From positions 3,720,001 to 3,784,000 of the forward strand of contig NC_018632.1 of the NCBI RefSeq assembly GCF_000172635.2: a DNA stretch of 64,000 nt, in the 5' to 3' direction. Both the position numbers and the translations under genes were made by a program. Under the pieces are notes generated by a model. That model was given only the letters and a program-made list of their open reading frames with translations, was not told where the DNA came from and did not search any database. The DNA is from Alteromonas macleodii ATCC 27126. Lineage in GTDB: Bacteria; Pseudomonadota; Gammaproteobacteria; Enterobacterales; Alteromonadaceae. Within the stretch, counting starts at the first letter, position 1. Each line of letters begins with the position of its first letter. Positions 1 to 7,971 of the stretch are shown here, in pieces.

Positions 1-341
1 TCGGCACTTTTAGAGCTTATTTAGAGGCATACTTGCGCAAGCACCCGGATATAAACCAAGAACTGACCCTAATGGTTAGGCAGCTACCGCCTAATGAGCT
101 TGGTTTACCTTTAGAAATTTACTGCTTCAGTGCACAAAAGGAATGGGTGAGGTACGAAAAAGTACAGGCGGATATTTTCGACCACGTTATGGCTATGCTG
201 GATTTGTTCGATTTACGTGCTTATCAACGTGATGGACATTTGTCGCTGCTTGCCCATCGCGAACAAAGCGCTTATAGAAATAGTCCCGAAAGCGACAATG
301 CGCCTGAGGATGCTCAGGAGAAGAGCGAACCTAATCGATAA
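1..341 (+). CDS. MscS-type mechanosensitive channel, C-terminal fragment (gene starts outside window)
   Basis: The reading frame is open from the left edge (first complete codon at base 3), so only about the last 112 residues are present. The fragment begins GTFRAYLEAYLRKH and continues with LTLMVRQLPPNELGLPLEIYC-type sequence and a QADIFDHV motif, the conserved cytoplasmic C-terminal region of the larger MscS/YbdG channel family. These are inner-membrane channels that release solutes on hypo-osmotic shock. The last 25 residues are acidic, polar and poorly conserved-looking. The TTG at 33 is not the true start, because similarity to the family continues upstream of it. The gene ends at a bidirectional terminator shared with the next, convergent gene. 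Confidence 0.8.
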   Translation, partial: GTFRAYLEAYLRKHPDINQELTLMVRQLPPNELGLPLEIYCFSAQKEWVRYEKVQADIFDHVMAMLDLFDLRAYQRDGHLSLLAHREQSAYRNSPESDNAPEDAQEKSEPNR

Positions 342-373
342 GGCAGTGATGAATAAAGACTTGTTCAAGACGA

Positions 374-403
374 AAAAAACCGGCTGAGATAGCCGGTTTT
401 TTT
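374..403. terminator. Bidirectional intrinsic terminator
   Basis: The arms CCGGCT and AGCCGG are separated by five bases and flanked by an A-run on the left and a T-run on the right, so it can work on both strands. It lies between the convergent channel gene and the small membrane protein gene. Confidence 0.85.
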
Positions 404-415
404 AATGCTTATCGC

Positions 416-607
416 TTAAGCCAATGCGTAGGCCATCAGTAAGCAAAGTACTAAACCAGTAACGCCAAAAAAACCGTACTCGATTTTTTCCTGCATACCT
501 TCAGCACCTGCTTTAGCAGTCATAAAGCCCATAACGATGCTGCTTAGCCCTAGCGTAAAGGCAATTAGCGCAACACCAAACATAATTGCATTAATCCAAT
601 CAGCCAT
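416..607 (-). CDS. Small two-helix membrane protein, function unknown
   Basis: A 63-residue protein starting MADWINAIMFG. Two hydrophobic stretches (about residues 7-29 and 44-62) are separated by a short charged loop (KAGAEGMQEKIEY), so it should be a two-span inner-membrane protein. The start is well supported: AAGGGG lies about 8 bases upstream of the ATG. It is monocistronic, convergent with the channel gene, and shares its terminator. I do not recognise the family. The clean ribosome-binding site and terminator argue that it is a real gene. Confidence 0.65.
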   Translation of the reverse strand: MADWINAIMFGVALIAFTLGLSSIVMGFMTAKAGAEGMQEKIEYGFFGVTGLVLCLLMAYALA

Positions 608-953
608 TGTGATAACCCCTTAAAAATATTGGCGGTATTATGCACCAATAAATAAGATTTAACCATGCTTGGATTGGCTTAAATGTACCGCTATTGGTAT
701 TAATTGATCTTAGTCAAAACTACTAATTAGTTGGTAATCTCACTAAATAGTGTATTTAGCAGAGCATAAAGAAATCATCAAATATTACTAACCATTTGAA
801 AGATATAGACTTTAAATATTGGCAAGGCCATTGCTCTACCTTAGGTATAACAGCGAGTATCGTTAGCGTCTATCTGACAGTGACACTACAACGCATTGCA
901 GTTTGCTTCGAGCACTTTCGTTAACGCGTCACACGTAAATTAAGGAATGAACA
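608..953. other. Intergenic region between divergent genes
   Basis: AT-rich spacer holding the start regions of the small membrane protein (minus) and the DUF2884 gene (plus). Apart from an FNR-like palindrome at 704-717 I see no ORF with a ribosome-binding site, no RNA fold and no repeat. Confidence 0.5.
704..717. promoter_or_regulatory. Possible FNR/EtrA-type site
   Basis: TTGATCTTAGTCAA matches the FNR consensus TTGAT-N4-ATCAA with one mismatch. It lies about 97 bases upstream of the start of the 63-residue membrane protein and about 240 bases upstream of the DUF2884 gene. A 14-base near-match in AT-rich DNA can arise by chance. Confidence 0.3.
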
Positions 954-1784
954 ATGTCTAAGAAACTATTACTTTCAGTTGCCCTTACCAGTGCTTTAAT
1001 GAGCGGCCACGCATTTGCGCATGACAGCAGCTTTCAAAACAACAGTTGTGACATGGAGCTTGATGGTCATATTCAATATTACCAAGGTGACCTAACGGTA
1101 CAGATGGACAATGGCTCAGTGATGACGATTGACTCCCATCACAATATGACCATTAACGGCGAACCAGTATCGCTTGACAGCGAACAACAGCGCTGGGTAA
1201 GTGAATATTACAACAACATTGATATCGCCATCCCTATGACCTTGAATATCGCCAGTGAAGGGCTGCAAATTGCCAACGTGGCAGTGACTGAAGTATTTAC
1301 TGAACTGTTAGGCGGCGATCAAATGGGTGACGATTTTCGTGAACTGTTCGACTCACTTGAAACCAAACTAAACACTTCATTCTATGATGACGCAGGCAAT
1401 ATTCGCGTTGATTCAACTAAATTCGATGAGCCAGGTTGGTTTGACGAAAGCTGGGAGCAAGAATTCGAAGCGCAAATTGAGTCTTTAATCAGTGAGTCTA
1501 TGGGTAGAATACTTATTGCCGTAGGAACACAAATGTTGTGGGAAGGCGGTGATATGTCTGAGTTTGAGCAAAAGATGGAGCGCTGGGGTGAAGATTTAGA
1601 ATATCGCTTAGAAAGCCAAGCGGCTGCGCTAGAAGAAAAAGGCGATGCATTGTGTAAGGTACTGAAGAAAGCGGATTATGCCGAAGGCAAAATGCAGGCA
1701 TCCATATCTGGGCTAGATGACTTGAACCTGCTAGATATTGATCAAGACAATCACCATGACCACAACGACGAAATGAAAATGTAG
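954..1784 (+). CDS. yggN: DUF2884 (YggN-like) periplasmic protein
   Basis: A 276-residue exported protein with a cleavable signal peptide (MSKKLLLSVALTSALMSGHAFA, cut probably after AFA). The body has the DUF2884 layout known from Escherichia coli YggN: an N-terminal region with a cysteine after the signal (NNSCDMEL), a segment around 'INGEPVSLDSEQQ', a central 'GLQIANVAVTEV' helix and a second Cys (ALCKVL) near the C-terminus that could pair with the first. Family function is unknown. The tail is rich in His and acidic residues (NHHDHNDEM), which looks metal-binding and is not part of the core domain. It is monocistronic and followed by a strong terminator. Confidence 0.75.
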   Translation: MSKKLLLSVALTSALMSGHAFAHDSSFQNNSCDMELDGHIQYYQGDLTVQMDNGSVMTIDSHHNMTINGEPVSLDSEQQRWVSEYYNNIDIAIPMTLNIASEGLQIANVAVTEVFTELLGGDQMGDDFRELFDSLETKLNTSFYDDAGNIRVDSTKFDEPGWFDESWEQEFEAQIESLISESMGRILIAVGTQMLWEGGDMSEFEQKMERWGEDLEYRLESQAAALEEKGDALCKVLKKADYAEGKMQASISGLDDLNLLDIDQDNHHDHNDEMKM

Positions 1785-1850
1785 TTGGAGCATTTAGCTA
1801 ACTAAACGCGCAAAACGAAACGACTTGCAACTCTAACCACTCACCTTAGA

Positions 1851-1877
1851 AAACCGACTGTAACCCAGTCGGTTTTT
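1851..1877 (+). terminator. Intrinsic terminator after the DUF2884 gene
   Basis: The hairpin AAACCGACTG / CAGTCGGTTT with a five-base loop is followed by a T-run, 66 bases after the stop codon. Confidence 0.85.
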
Positions 1878-1950
1878 CATTTTTACAGTTAACGACAACC
1901 GCCCTCCAATTAATGTACTCTTAAGCCCTAAACAAAGGGGTATTTAATCG

Positions 1951-2763
1951 ATGACTCAAAATGTAGTAATTAGTGGCTACGGCTGGTTAGCCAGCTATGT
2001 GGGCAACGCACTTTCAGGCAAGGTCAATATTGTTGGCACCACTCGAAGCCAACAGAAACGTCTCGCGTTACAAGACCAAGGTATCACCGCAATTGAATAT
2101 GCCCTGGGCGAAGATACATCAGCGCTTTGTAACCATTTGCCAAACGCTACCTTGTTGCTAAATATTCCCCCTGGCAGGAGAAACACAGATCTCGCGTCAT
2201 ACACCAACAATATGCTGCAGTTGATAGACGCAGCCATCAGCGTAAAGGTGGCGCATATCGTGTTTATCAGCACCACGTCGGTTTACGGCGATGCAACAAA
2301 CGAGGTAGTGTCCGAAGTTAGCACTACACAGCCGCAAACAGCCTCGGCCAAAGCCCACGTGACTATTGAAGACTATTTATTGTCTAAGCGAGGTAAGGTT
2401 GATATCAGTATTGTTCGCCTAGCCGGTTTAGTAGGCCCAGACCGTCACCCCGCCCGCTCGTTAAGTGGAAAACAGTTAGATGCAGGAAATAAGCGAATAA
2501 ACCTTGTACATGTGTACGACATTGTATCTGCGCTGACGACCATCATTTGTGGCAAGCCGCTTAACGATGTTATTCACCTTTGCAGCTTGTCTCATCCTAA
2601 GCGCGGTATTTATTACGTGGATGCAGCGAAGGCGATGGATATTGATGCTCCTCGCTTTTCTGATACTGAAGCAGAACCTGCTGGCAAAGTGATTGACGCC
2701 GCACAAAGCTGGGCAAGGCTAAATATTACACCAGAGTATAGCGACCCCTATCGCATGTTTTAG
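1951..2763 (+). CDS. NAD(P)-binding SDR-type protein (YeeZ-like epimerase/dehydratase fold)
   Basis: A 270-residue cytoplasmic protein of the extended/atypical SDR group. The nucleotide-binding turn near the N-terminus is GYGWLASYVG, a variant of GxGxxG as found in YeeZ-like proteins. The segment 'FISTTSVYGD' (about residues 105-114) carries the strand-4/5 features of sugar-nucleotide epimerases, but the usual YxxxK pair is not obvious, so enzymatic activity is uncertain. Length and order fit the E. coli YeeZ family, whose substrate is unknown. It stands alone between two terminators. The ATG follows AAAGGGG at a usable distance. Confidence 0.65.
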   Translation: MTQNVVISGYGWLASYVGNALSGKVNIVGTTRSQQKRLALQDQGITAIEYALGEDTSALCNHLPNATLLLNIPPGRRNTDLASYTNNMLQLIDAAISVKVAHIVFISTTSVYGDATNEVVSEVSTTQPQTASAKAHVTIEDYLLSKRGKVDISIVRLAGLVGPDRHPARSLSGKQLDAGNKRINLVHVYDIVSALTTIICGKPLNDVIHLCSLSHPKRGIYYVDAAKAMDIDAPRFSDTEAEPAGKVIDAAQSWARLNITPEYSDPYRMF

Positions 2764-2802
2764 GCTTTACACTTAGTGTAAAATACACACTCTGACACAA
2801 AC

Positions 2803-2833
2803 AAAAACGGCAAGCTTTAGGCTTGCCGTTTTT
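2803..2833. terminator. Bidirectional intrinsic terminator
   Basis: A perfect 13-bp stem (AAAAACGGCAAGC with its complement) around a five-base loop, A-rich on one side and T-rich on the other. It sits between convergent genes (SDR and sodium symporter). Confidence 0.9.
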
Positions 2834-2878
2834 AAGTTGAGCTCACTGCTAGCTCACGTCATTTCTTGTAAAACCTGA

Positions 2879-4300
2879 CTATCCGAATAGGCTCAACCCG
2901 AAGTATTTTACCGCTACCGTGTTTACAAAAATCACGAGTAAAATAAGCGGAATAAAGGTTTTAAGCGAAATATCCACGTACTTTTCAAACCAGCTGCCTT
3001 TGTAACCACTGCTGCCCTCTTCCAAAGAAGCATTGAAGTTTGCACTCTTCCAACGATAAATAACAAACAAACAAATTAGCAAGCCGTTTAAAGGCAAAAT
3101 CGTGTCGTAGAACACATCGTAAATGACATCAAACAGTGATTTATCTGCGCCAGCGTAGTGCATAAAGGACGTAAGCATATCAACTTTACCGAATGACAAC
3201 GCACTTAGGATGGCTAGCAAAATCATAATACTTCCTAGCGACCCAAGCGCCCATTTACGGCTTACACCTTTTTCATCCATAAGCGCCGCAACAGGTACTT
3301 CAAAAATAGACACTAGCGACGTAATTGCCGCAAAGAACACTAATAAGAAGAACAAGCTAGCGACAATCGATGCGCCCATATATCCAATCGAATCTTGTAA
3401 CGCTAGAAAGATACTAGGTAGATAAGTAAAAATCATACCCACTGACGATTCACTTAAATCATCAGGGTTAATGTCTGGGTTAAAAGAGAAGATGGCAGGA
3501 AGGATCATCAAACCCGCAGTGAACGCCACGGCCGTGTCTGTTAACGCCACCAGCTTGGCAGCGCTCGGTACATCTGCACGCTTATCAATGTAGCTACCAT
3601 AGGTAATAAGAATACCCATACCCAACGATAGAGAGAAAAAGGCCTGCGATAGCGCACCATTCACCACTTCAGCAGTGATTTTTGAAAACTCAGGAACGAT
3701 GTAGAACTCAACGCCAGCCATCGCATTTTCGCGGGTTAATACGAAGATAACGAGACCGATAAGCATCACGAAAAGCGCAGGCATGAGCAGCTTTGCCGCT
3801 TTTTCTATCCCTTCTTTTACACCGCCTTGAAGGATGAGGTAGACCACACCAACAACGGCCGCCATATATAAAAAGATGGCTTCTGAGTTAATAAACAGCC
3901 CAAAGGTTTCTGGGTTAGCTAACTTGTCTAGATTTCCGCTTACTGCTTCGAACAAATAGCCGAAAAGCCACACAGTAATAACCATGTAGAAAACGGCAAT
4001 CATGAACGGCGTAGCAATAGCTAGCCACCCCGCGACTTTCCATTTCTTTTCATTACCGCTTATATCACTGTATGCACCAAGCGGGTCTTTTTTAGCATGG
4101 CGACCAACTGACATTTCCGCCAGCATTACCGGTAAACAAATGGCAAAAACGAAAATAGCGTACATTAAAAGAAATGCACCACCGCCATTTTTAGCTGCAC
4201 CGACAGGAAACCCTACCAAATTACCTATGCCTACCGCAGAACCTGCAGCAGCCAAAATAAAACCTATGCGCGATCCGAACTGTTCTCTGGCCCCGCTCAT
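2879..4300 (-). CDS. Sodium:neurotransmitter symporter family (NSS/SNF) transporter
   Basis: A 473-residue inner-membrane protein with about 11-12 hydrophobic spans. The N-terminus carries the NSS signature: FGSRIGFILAAAGSAVGIGN followed by L-G-F-P, the unwound TM1 region that binds Na+ and substrate in LeuT-type carriers. These transporters import an amino acid with Na+; the substrate cannot be read from sequence. The ATG at 4300 is chosen because AGGAAGGGAT lies directly upstream and the family-like sequence starts there; an upstream start at 4363 would add 21 unlike residues. No small MetS-type subunit gene was found next to it. Confidence 0.85.
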   Translation of the reverse strand: MSGAREQFGSRIGFILAAAGSAVGIGNLVGFPVGAAKNGGGAFLLMYAIFVFAICLPVMLAEMSVGRHAKKDPLGAYSDISGNEKKWKVAGWLAIATPFMIAVFYMVITVWLFGYLFEAVSGNLDKLANPETFGLFINSEAIFLYMAAVVGVVYLILQGGVKEGIEKAAKLLMPALFVMLIGLVIFVLTRENAMAGVEFYIVPEFSKITAEVVNGALSQAFFSLSLGMGILITYGSYIDKRADVPSAAKLVALTDTAVAFTAGLMILPAIFSFNPDINPDDLSESSVGMIFTYLPSIFLALQDSIGYMGASIVASLFFLLVFFAAITSLVSIFEVPVAALMDEKGVSRKWALGSLGSIMILLAILSALSFGKVDMLTSFMHYAGADKSLFDVIYDVFYDTILPLNGLLICLFVIYRWKSANFNASLEEGSSGYKGSWFEKYVDISLKTFIPLILLVIFVNTVAVKYFGLSLFG

Positions 4301-4611
4301 ATCCCTTCCTCTTGTTGAGTTATTGTTATAGCAGTTCGCCGTATCACGCCTTGTGATGCACAAACACGTCGTGAGCTCACAATTTATGCTGGTTGTCGGT
4401 ACTTACTATTCGTAAGAATCAAGCCGAGCGAACTGGTATTATTTATTATCAGGATGGCGTTTGTTGTTATGACTCACGTGTGGCGTCAACGCGTTGTATT
4501 GCTACCTCTATGGGCTTATCAATACGCTGCACCATTCCCAAAAATAGCATGGTAACAGCAGTGAAATAAAAAGTCTTGATGTTGGACTTGCTGAAATGAT
4601 GTTAGACCGTA
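4301..4611. other. Intergenic region upstream of the NSS transporter
   Basis: Holds the transporter leader, a perfect 10-bp palindrome (GTGAGCTCAC, 4371-4380) and, on the minus strand, a short open frame at 4467-4550 that could encode 27 residues. No riboswitch-like fold was recognised. Confidence 0.4.
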
Positions 4612-5337
4612 TCACCAAGTTACCACTTCGCCATTCCAGTCGATAAAATGACAAGCTTGGTCTCGATTAAGCGCCGAAAGGTGGTGAATGAGCTGTTTAG
4701 CGGTAAACTCAGGCGTGAACAATTTCTTGGCGGCGACGTTCTTTTGAAAAGGCTTAGAAAGCCCCGTATCAACCGTCCCAGGGTGATAACAAACAAGCAT
4801 CACGTCTTTCAATCTGCGCTTGTATTCTACCGACGCTGTTTTAACCAACATGTTGAGCGCCGCTTTCGACGCGCGGTAGCCGTACCACCCGCCAAGTCCA
4901 TTATCTGAAATACTCCCTACTCTCGCGCTTAAGCAAACAAGGGTTGAGCCTTCTTTACTCATAATATTCACCAAATGCTTGAGCCACATTGCGGGAATAA
5001 TGCTGTTAGTCGAAAAATAAGCCGCTAAGGCCTGCTCGCTGACATCTTCCAAACGTTTTTCAGGATGAATGCCATCGCTTTCGCGGTGTAGAAAGCCTGT
5101 TGTGATAACTACCGTAGTTAACACAACCTGCTGTTCAGCCAGCTGTTCAACAAATTCGCTAATGTGCCTATCGTCCTGTTCGGCCAGCTGATGATAGGTA
5201 ACATCCCCAGAATGATTGGTGTCAGATAAAGGGGCGCGACTAACCGCAAACACCCTAGCACCATCACTGCTATATTGCTCAATAAGCGCAGACGCAATAC
5301 CGCCCGACGCGCCCACTATAAGGACGTTATTTTTCAC
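4612..5337 (-). CDS. Short-chain dehydrogenase/reductase (C-factor/CsgA-like)
   Basis: A 241-residue classical SDR. It has the cofactor turn VGASGGIA (about residues 8-15), a strand-4 region with 'VVITTGF', the catalytic serine region 'VCLSARVGSI', and the YxxxK pair in GYRASKAALN. NAD(P)-dependent reduction or oxidation of an unknown small substrate is expected in the cytoplasm. The length and SARVGSI...YRASKAALN arrangement fit the C-factor subgroup. It is the distal gene of a two-gene unit: its start overlaps the end of the DUF393 gene by 11 bases, suggesting translational coupling. Confidence 0.8.
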   Translation of the reverse strand: MKNNVLIVGASGGIASALIEQYSSDGARVFAVSRAPLSDTNHSGDVTYHQLAEQDDRHISEFVEQLAEQQVVLTTVVITTGFLHRESDGIHPEKRLEDVSEQALAAYFSTNSIIPAMWLKHLVNIMSKEGSTLVCLSARVGSISDNGLGGWYGYRASKAALNMLVKTASVEYKRRLKDVMLVCYHPGTVDTGLSKPFQKNVAAKKLFTPEFTAKQLIHHLSALNRDQACHFIDWNGEVVTW

Positions 5338-5722
5338 TGGCTTCTCCTGGTATGCAGCGATCGCACTGGCGTTTTTTACCTGTTAACAGGTATGAAATGG
5401 TGTATCTATGCTTTGCGAATACATTGTAGAAAGCATCGGCTACATAACGAATAACAGGCCAGCGAAGCGGTGCATATAGCCAACCCATGCCCACGGCTTT
5501 CCATGCTTCATGAGTGACATCAAGGCCAGTTATCAACGTCCCGTCTTCACGAAGTCCGTGAATTCTTGCATTGAGTGCATGCCAATCCATGGTTGGATAA
5601 CGGTTCGAAAAATCGGGGGCCTGAATATCTACCAATGTTAATTTGTTGTGCTTGTCTCTTTTTCTTAAATGACGCATTTCAGCGATACACAACGGACAAT
5701 ACCCGTCATAGAAAATAATCAC
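5327..5722 (-). CDS. DUF393 thiol-disulfide oxidoreductase-like protein (DCC family)
   Basis: A 131-residue protein beginning with the family hallmark DGYCPLC, a CxxC redox pair in a thioredoxin-like setting, followed by the helix 'AEMRHLRKRD'. Members are small redox proteins of poorly known role. The start chosen is GTG at 5722, with AGAGGT upstream at normal spacing and the motif close to the N-terminus as in relatives. A longer version beginning at 5779 would add 19 unsupported residues. The C-terminal half includes a hydrophobic/aromatic segment (GMGWLYAPLRWPVIRYV) and a second CxxC-like pair (CDRC). It overlaps the downstream SDR gene. Confidence 0.75.
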   Translation of the reverse strand: MIIFYDGYCPLCIAEMRHLRKRDKHNKLTLVDIQAPDFSNRYPTMDWHALNARIHGLREDGTLITGLDVTHEAWKAVGMGWLYAPLRWPVIRYVADAFYNVFAKHRYTISYLLTGKKRQCDRCIPGEASEK

Positions 5723-5946
5723 GACTGAATACCTCTGCCAAATTTTGAACACGTTTATACGCATTCTTACCAGTTGCAAACTGCTTGAAAGAAAGCAGCT
5801 AGCCTCACATGTTAAAACCTTTCACTCAGCTCGCACATTATTCTTATTTAATATTCGTTTATACGATAAAAAAACACGCTTGGATGACTTGTGTTGTGAC
5901 CTACCCGCACCCACACTACAGACAAAGATTAAGAGAGGTTTTTACT

Positions 5947-6492
5947 ATGGCAAATTTACAAGTCGCCACATTGGCAGGCGGATGCTTTTGGTGTATCGAA
6001 TCAGCGTTTAATAGCGTTGAAGGCGTGGAAAAAGCAATTTCTGGCTATGCTGGAGGCGAAAAGGCCGATCCAACCTATGAAGAGGTATGCAAAGGAAATA
6101 CTGGCCATGCTGAAGTGGTACAAGTGACATTTGATGCCGACAGCATTAGCTACCGAGAGATACTAGAAATTTTCTTTGCGCTGCATAACCCTACACAGCT
6201 TAACAGACAGGGCAATGATGTAGGAACACAGTATCGCAGCGCGGTTTTCTATCACGATGATACACAAAAAGCTGAAGCAGAAAAAATTATCGCAGAAATC
6301 ACAGAAGAAGAGATTTGGCCCGATCCCGTAGTGACTGAAATAGTAGCAGTAAATAACTACTACGACGCCGAAGACTACCACCAAGATTACTTCAAAAATA
6401 ATCCACAAAACCAATATTGCTCTATGGTGGTGGCGCCTAAACTTGCGAAGTTCAAAAAAACCTTCGCTTCTCGACTTCGCAGCGACGCATAG
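5947..6492 (+). CDS. msrA: Peptide-methionine (S)-S-oxide reductase
   Basis: A 181-residue cytoplasmic repair enzyme that reduces methionine-S-sulfoxide in proteins using thioredoxin. The active-site motif GGCFWC lies at residues 11-16 with catalytic Cys13, followed by the family blocks 'SGYAGG', 'YEEVCKGNTGHAEVV' and 'YRSAVFYH'. The ATG at 5947 is preceded by AAGAGAGG and gives the usual compact MsrA; longer in-frame starts upstream would add about 46 residues without family similarity. Single gene with its own terminator. The late Cys (NQYC) is a candidate resolving cysteine. Confidence 0.95.
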   Translation: MANLQVATLAGGCFWCIESAFNSVEGVEKAISGYAGGEKADPTYEEVCKGNTGHAEVVQVTFDADSISYREILEIFFALHNPTQLNRQGNDVGTQYRSAVFYHDDTQKAEAEKIIAEITEEEIWPDPVVTEIVAVNNYYDAEDYHQDYFKNNPQNQYCSMVVAPKLAKFKKTFASRLRSDA

Positions 6493-6541
6493 ATAAAACA
6501 GCGATATTAAGCGCGCTATCAATAGCGTTAGCCAACAATAA

Positions 6542-6575
6542 AAAGGGTTGCTTAAAAGCAACCCTTTGGTTTTTC
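6542..6575. terminator. Intrinsic terminator between msrA and the phytase-like lipoprotein
   Basis: A perfect 12-bp stem (AAAGGGTTGCTT and complement) with a two-base loop is followed by a T-run on the plus strand. It sits between convergent genes and is A-rich on the left, so it may serve both. Confidence 0.85.
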
Positions 6576-6593
6576 AATCTATTCGTTTTCTTA

Positions 6594-7715
6594 TTATTCA
6601 AACCAAACGCTGTTAATTTCTAGTGGAAATAATAAAGGCGCTAAGTCTTCATAACGCTTCTTATGCGCTTCACACGTCGCGTTTTTAAGGTAGTTTTTCT
6701 CCCAAGGATCGTTAATGATCCACAAGGTATTTTCAATGGTCACTAATCCTTCCATCGACGAATTATCCATTGTGTACTGTTCGCAACTCTGATCGCCGGC
6801 AACGTCGAAAGTAATAGGGATACGCGTTGTTGGCTTACTGCCACTCACATCAATTACCCACAGTTCATTGTCGTTTCTTGCTGCGCCAAACAAATAGGAT
6901 GCGCCCGTTGAATGAGTATATAACGCCAGTCCATTGATAGGATGATTACCTGAAGTAAACGAAGGAAGTTGAAGGTTAGGCTCGCTCACTGTGGCAAAAT
7001 CATTCGACGAGAAAAAGTCTTCATCAACAGCCAATGTAAAAATTCTTGGCTGTCCTGCTTTATCTTTCTCTAGCGCCAGATATAACGTGCCGTCTTCAGC
7101 CATCGTCAACCCTTCAATGCCGTCGTTAGGAAAATTACCTACTTCAAAATCGTTGGGAAACTGAAGAGGTCGCACATCCGACATTTCAACCGAGCCATTA
7201 TCTTTTCGTGTCAATTTTACCAACAAGGTAGGGTAATCTGTTGACCCTGTTTCCTCGTATTTGGATTCACAGCGAGGGCTTAATGCGCCGGTACGGGTAG
7301 CATCTTCGGTAACCGTATAAATTACGTTAGTGTCTCTGGGGTCTACGGCTAGCGCTTCTAAATCAGGTTGCTCGCTCAAATAGCTATAAAAGCAGCTTCG
7401 GCGCACGGTGTTGGAAAATGAAAAGCGTTCGCTCGATGCGCTCAGCGTTGCGGTATCTGGTGAAATGCTATGAAGTTTCAACTGTTGAGTGGTATCAGCG
7501 CTAGCATCTGCGATAGTGACAAGTTGACCGTCTAGCACCACTAACCCTGAGGTTTGAGGATCAAACATAACGTTGCCTTTTTCATCAAGGATCCATTTAC
7601 CCACAGTGACTTCTGTCAAGTCTTGAGGTTCAGGAGTAATAACAACGTCTTTCGGCTCGCTACAGGCGCTTATCAGTAAAGTGGTTAGCACAGCACTGGT
7701 TAAATATTTTAGCAT
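6594..7715 (-). CDS. Lipoprotein with esterase-like/phytase-like beta-propeller
   Basis: A 373-residue exported lipoprotein. The signal ends in a lipobox (LLISAC, lipidated Cys18). The mature part looks like a beta-propeller of the 'esterase-like activity of phytase' type, with blocks 'LEALAVDPRDTNVIYTVTED', 'NDGIEGLTMAEDGTLYLA' and 'SSMEGLVTIENTLWIIND', in which acidic residues follow a repeating E-G-L/E-A-L pattern. Substrate is unknown; activity on phytate is not established for this family. It is monocistronic, convergent with msrA, and divergent from the PhoD phosphatase. Confidence 0.65.
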   Translation of the reverse strand: MLKYLTSAVLTTLLISACSEPKDVVITPEPQDLTEVTVGKWILDEKGNVMFDPQTSGLVVLDGQLVTIADASADTTQQLKLHSISPDTATLSASSERFSFSNTVRRSCFYSYLSEQPDLEALAVDPRDTNVIYTVTEDATRTGALSPRCESKYEETGSTDYPTLLVKLTRKDNGSVEMSDVRPLQFPNDFEVGNFPNDGIEGLTMAEDGTLYLALEKDKAGQPRIFTLAVDEDFFSSNDFATVSEPNLQLPSFTSGNHPINGLALYTHSTGASYLFGAARNDNELWVIDVSGSKPTTRIPITFDVAGDQSCEQYTMDNSSMEGLVTIENTLWIINDPWEKNYLKNATCEAHKKRYEDLAPLLFPLEINSVWFE

Positions 7716-7971
7716 AGTGTGAAGTCCTCTCTCCGTTTATTAAGACGAGAGCAAAAGGTAAAACTGAAAAAATTGTAAGGGAGTATATCGAGCATACCGT
7801 TTATTCACAAAAAAGAGTAAGGTTATGCGATAGACATCAGGTTTGCTGAGTACATATATGATTTGGCAACGTTAAATAGTCGTGCTGTCATCATGTTTTC
7901 AATTAATGTGCAGCATATTTAGTTAACACACTTACGTGTATTAATATTGACGAAAATTAAAGGAGAGCGTC

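Noticed and set aside
4371..4380. GTGAGCTCAC palindrome upstream of the NSS transporter considered as a CRP-type site
   Set aside because: The spacing does not fit TGTGA-N6-TCACA, and short palindromes occur by chance.
6163..6561. A 132-residue open frame on the minus strand across msrA
   Set aside because: It lies antisense to a clear msrA gene, has repetitive hydrophobic composition, and no ribosome site.
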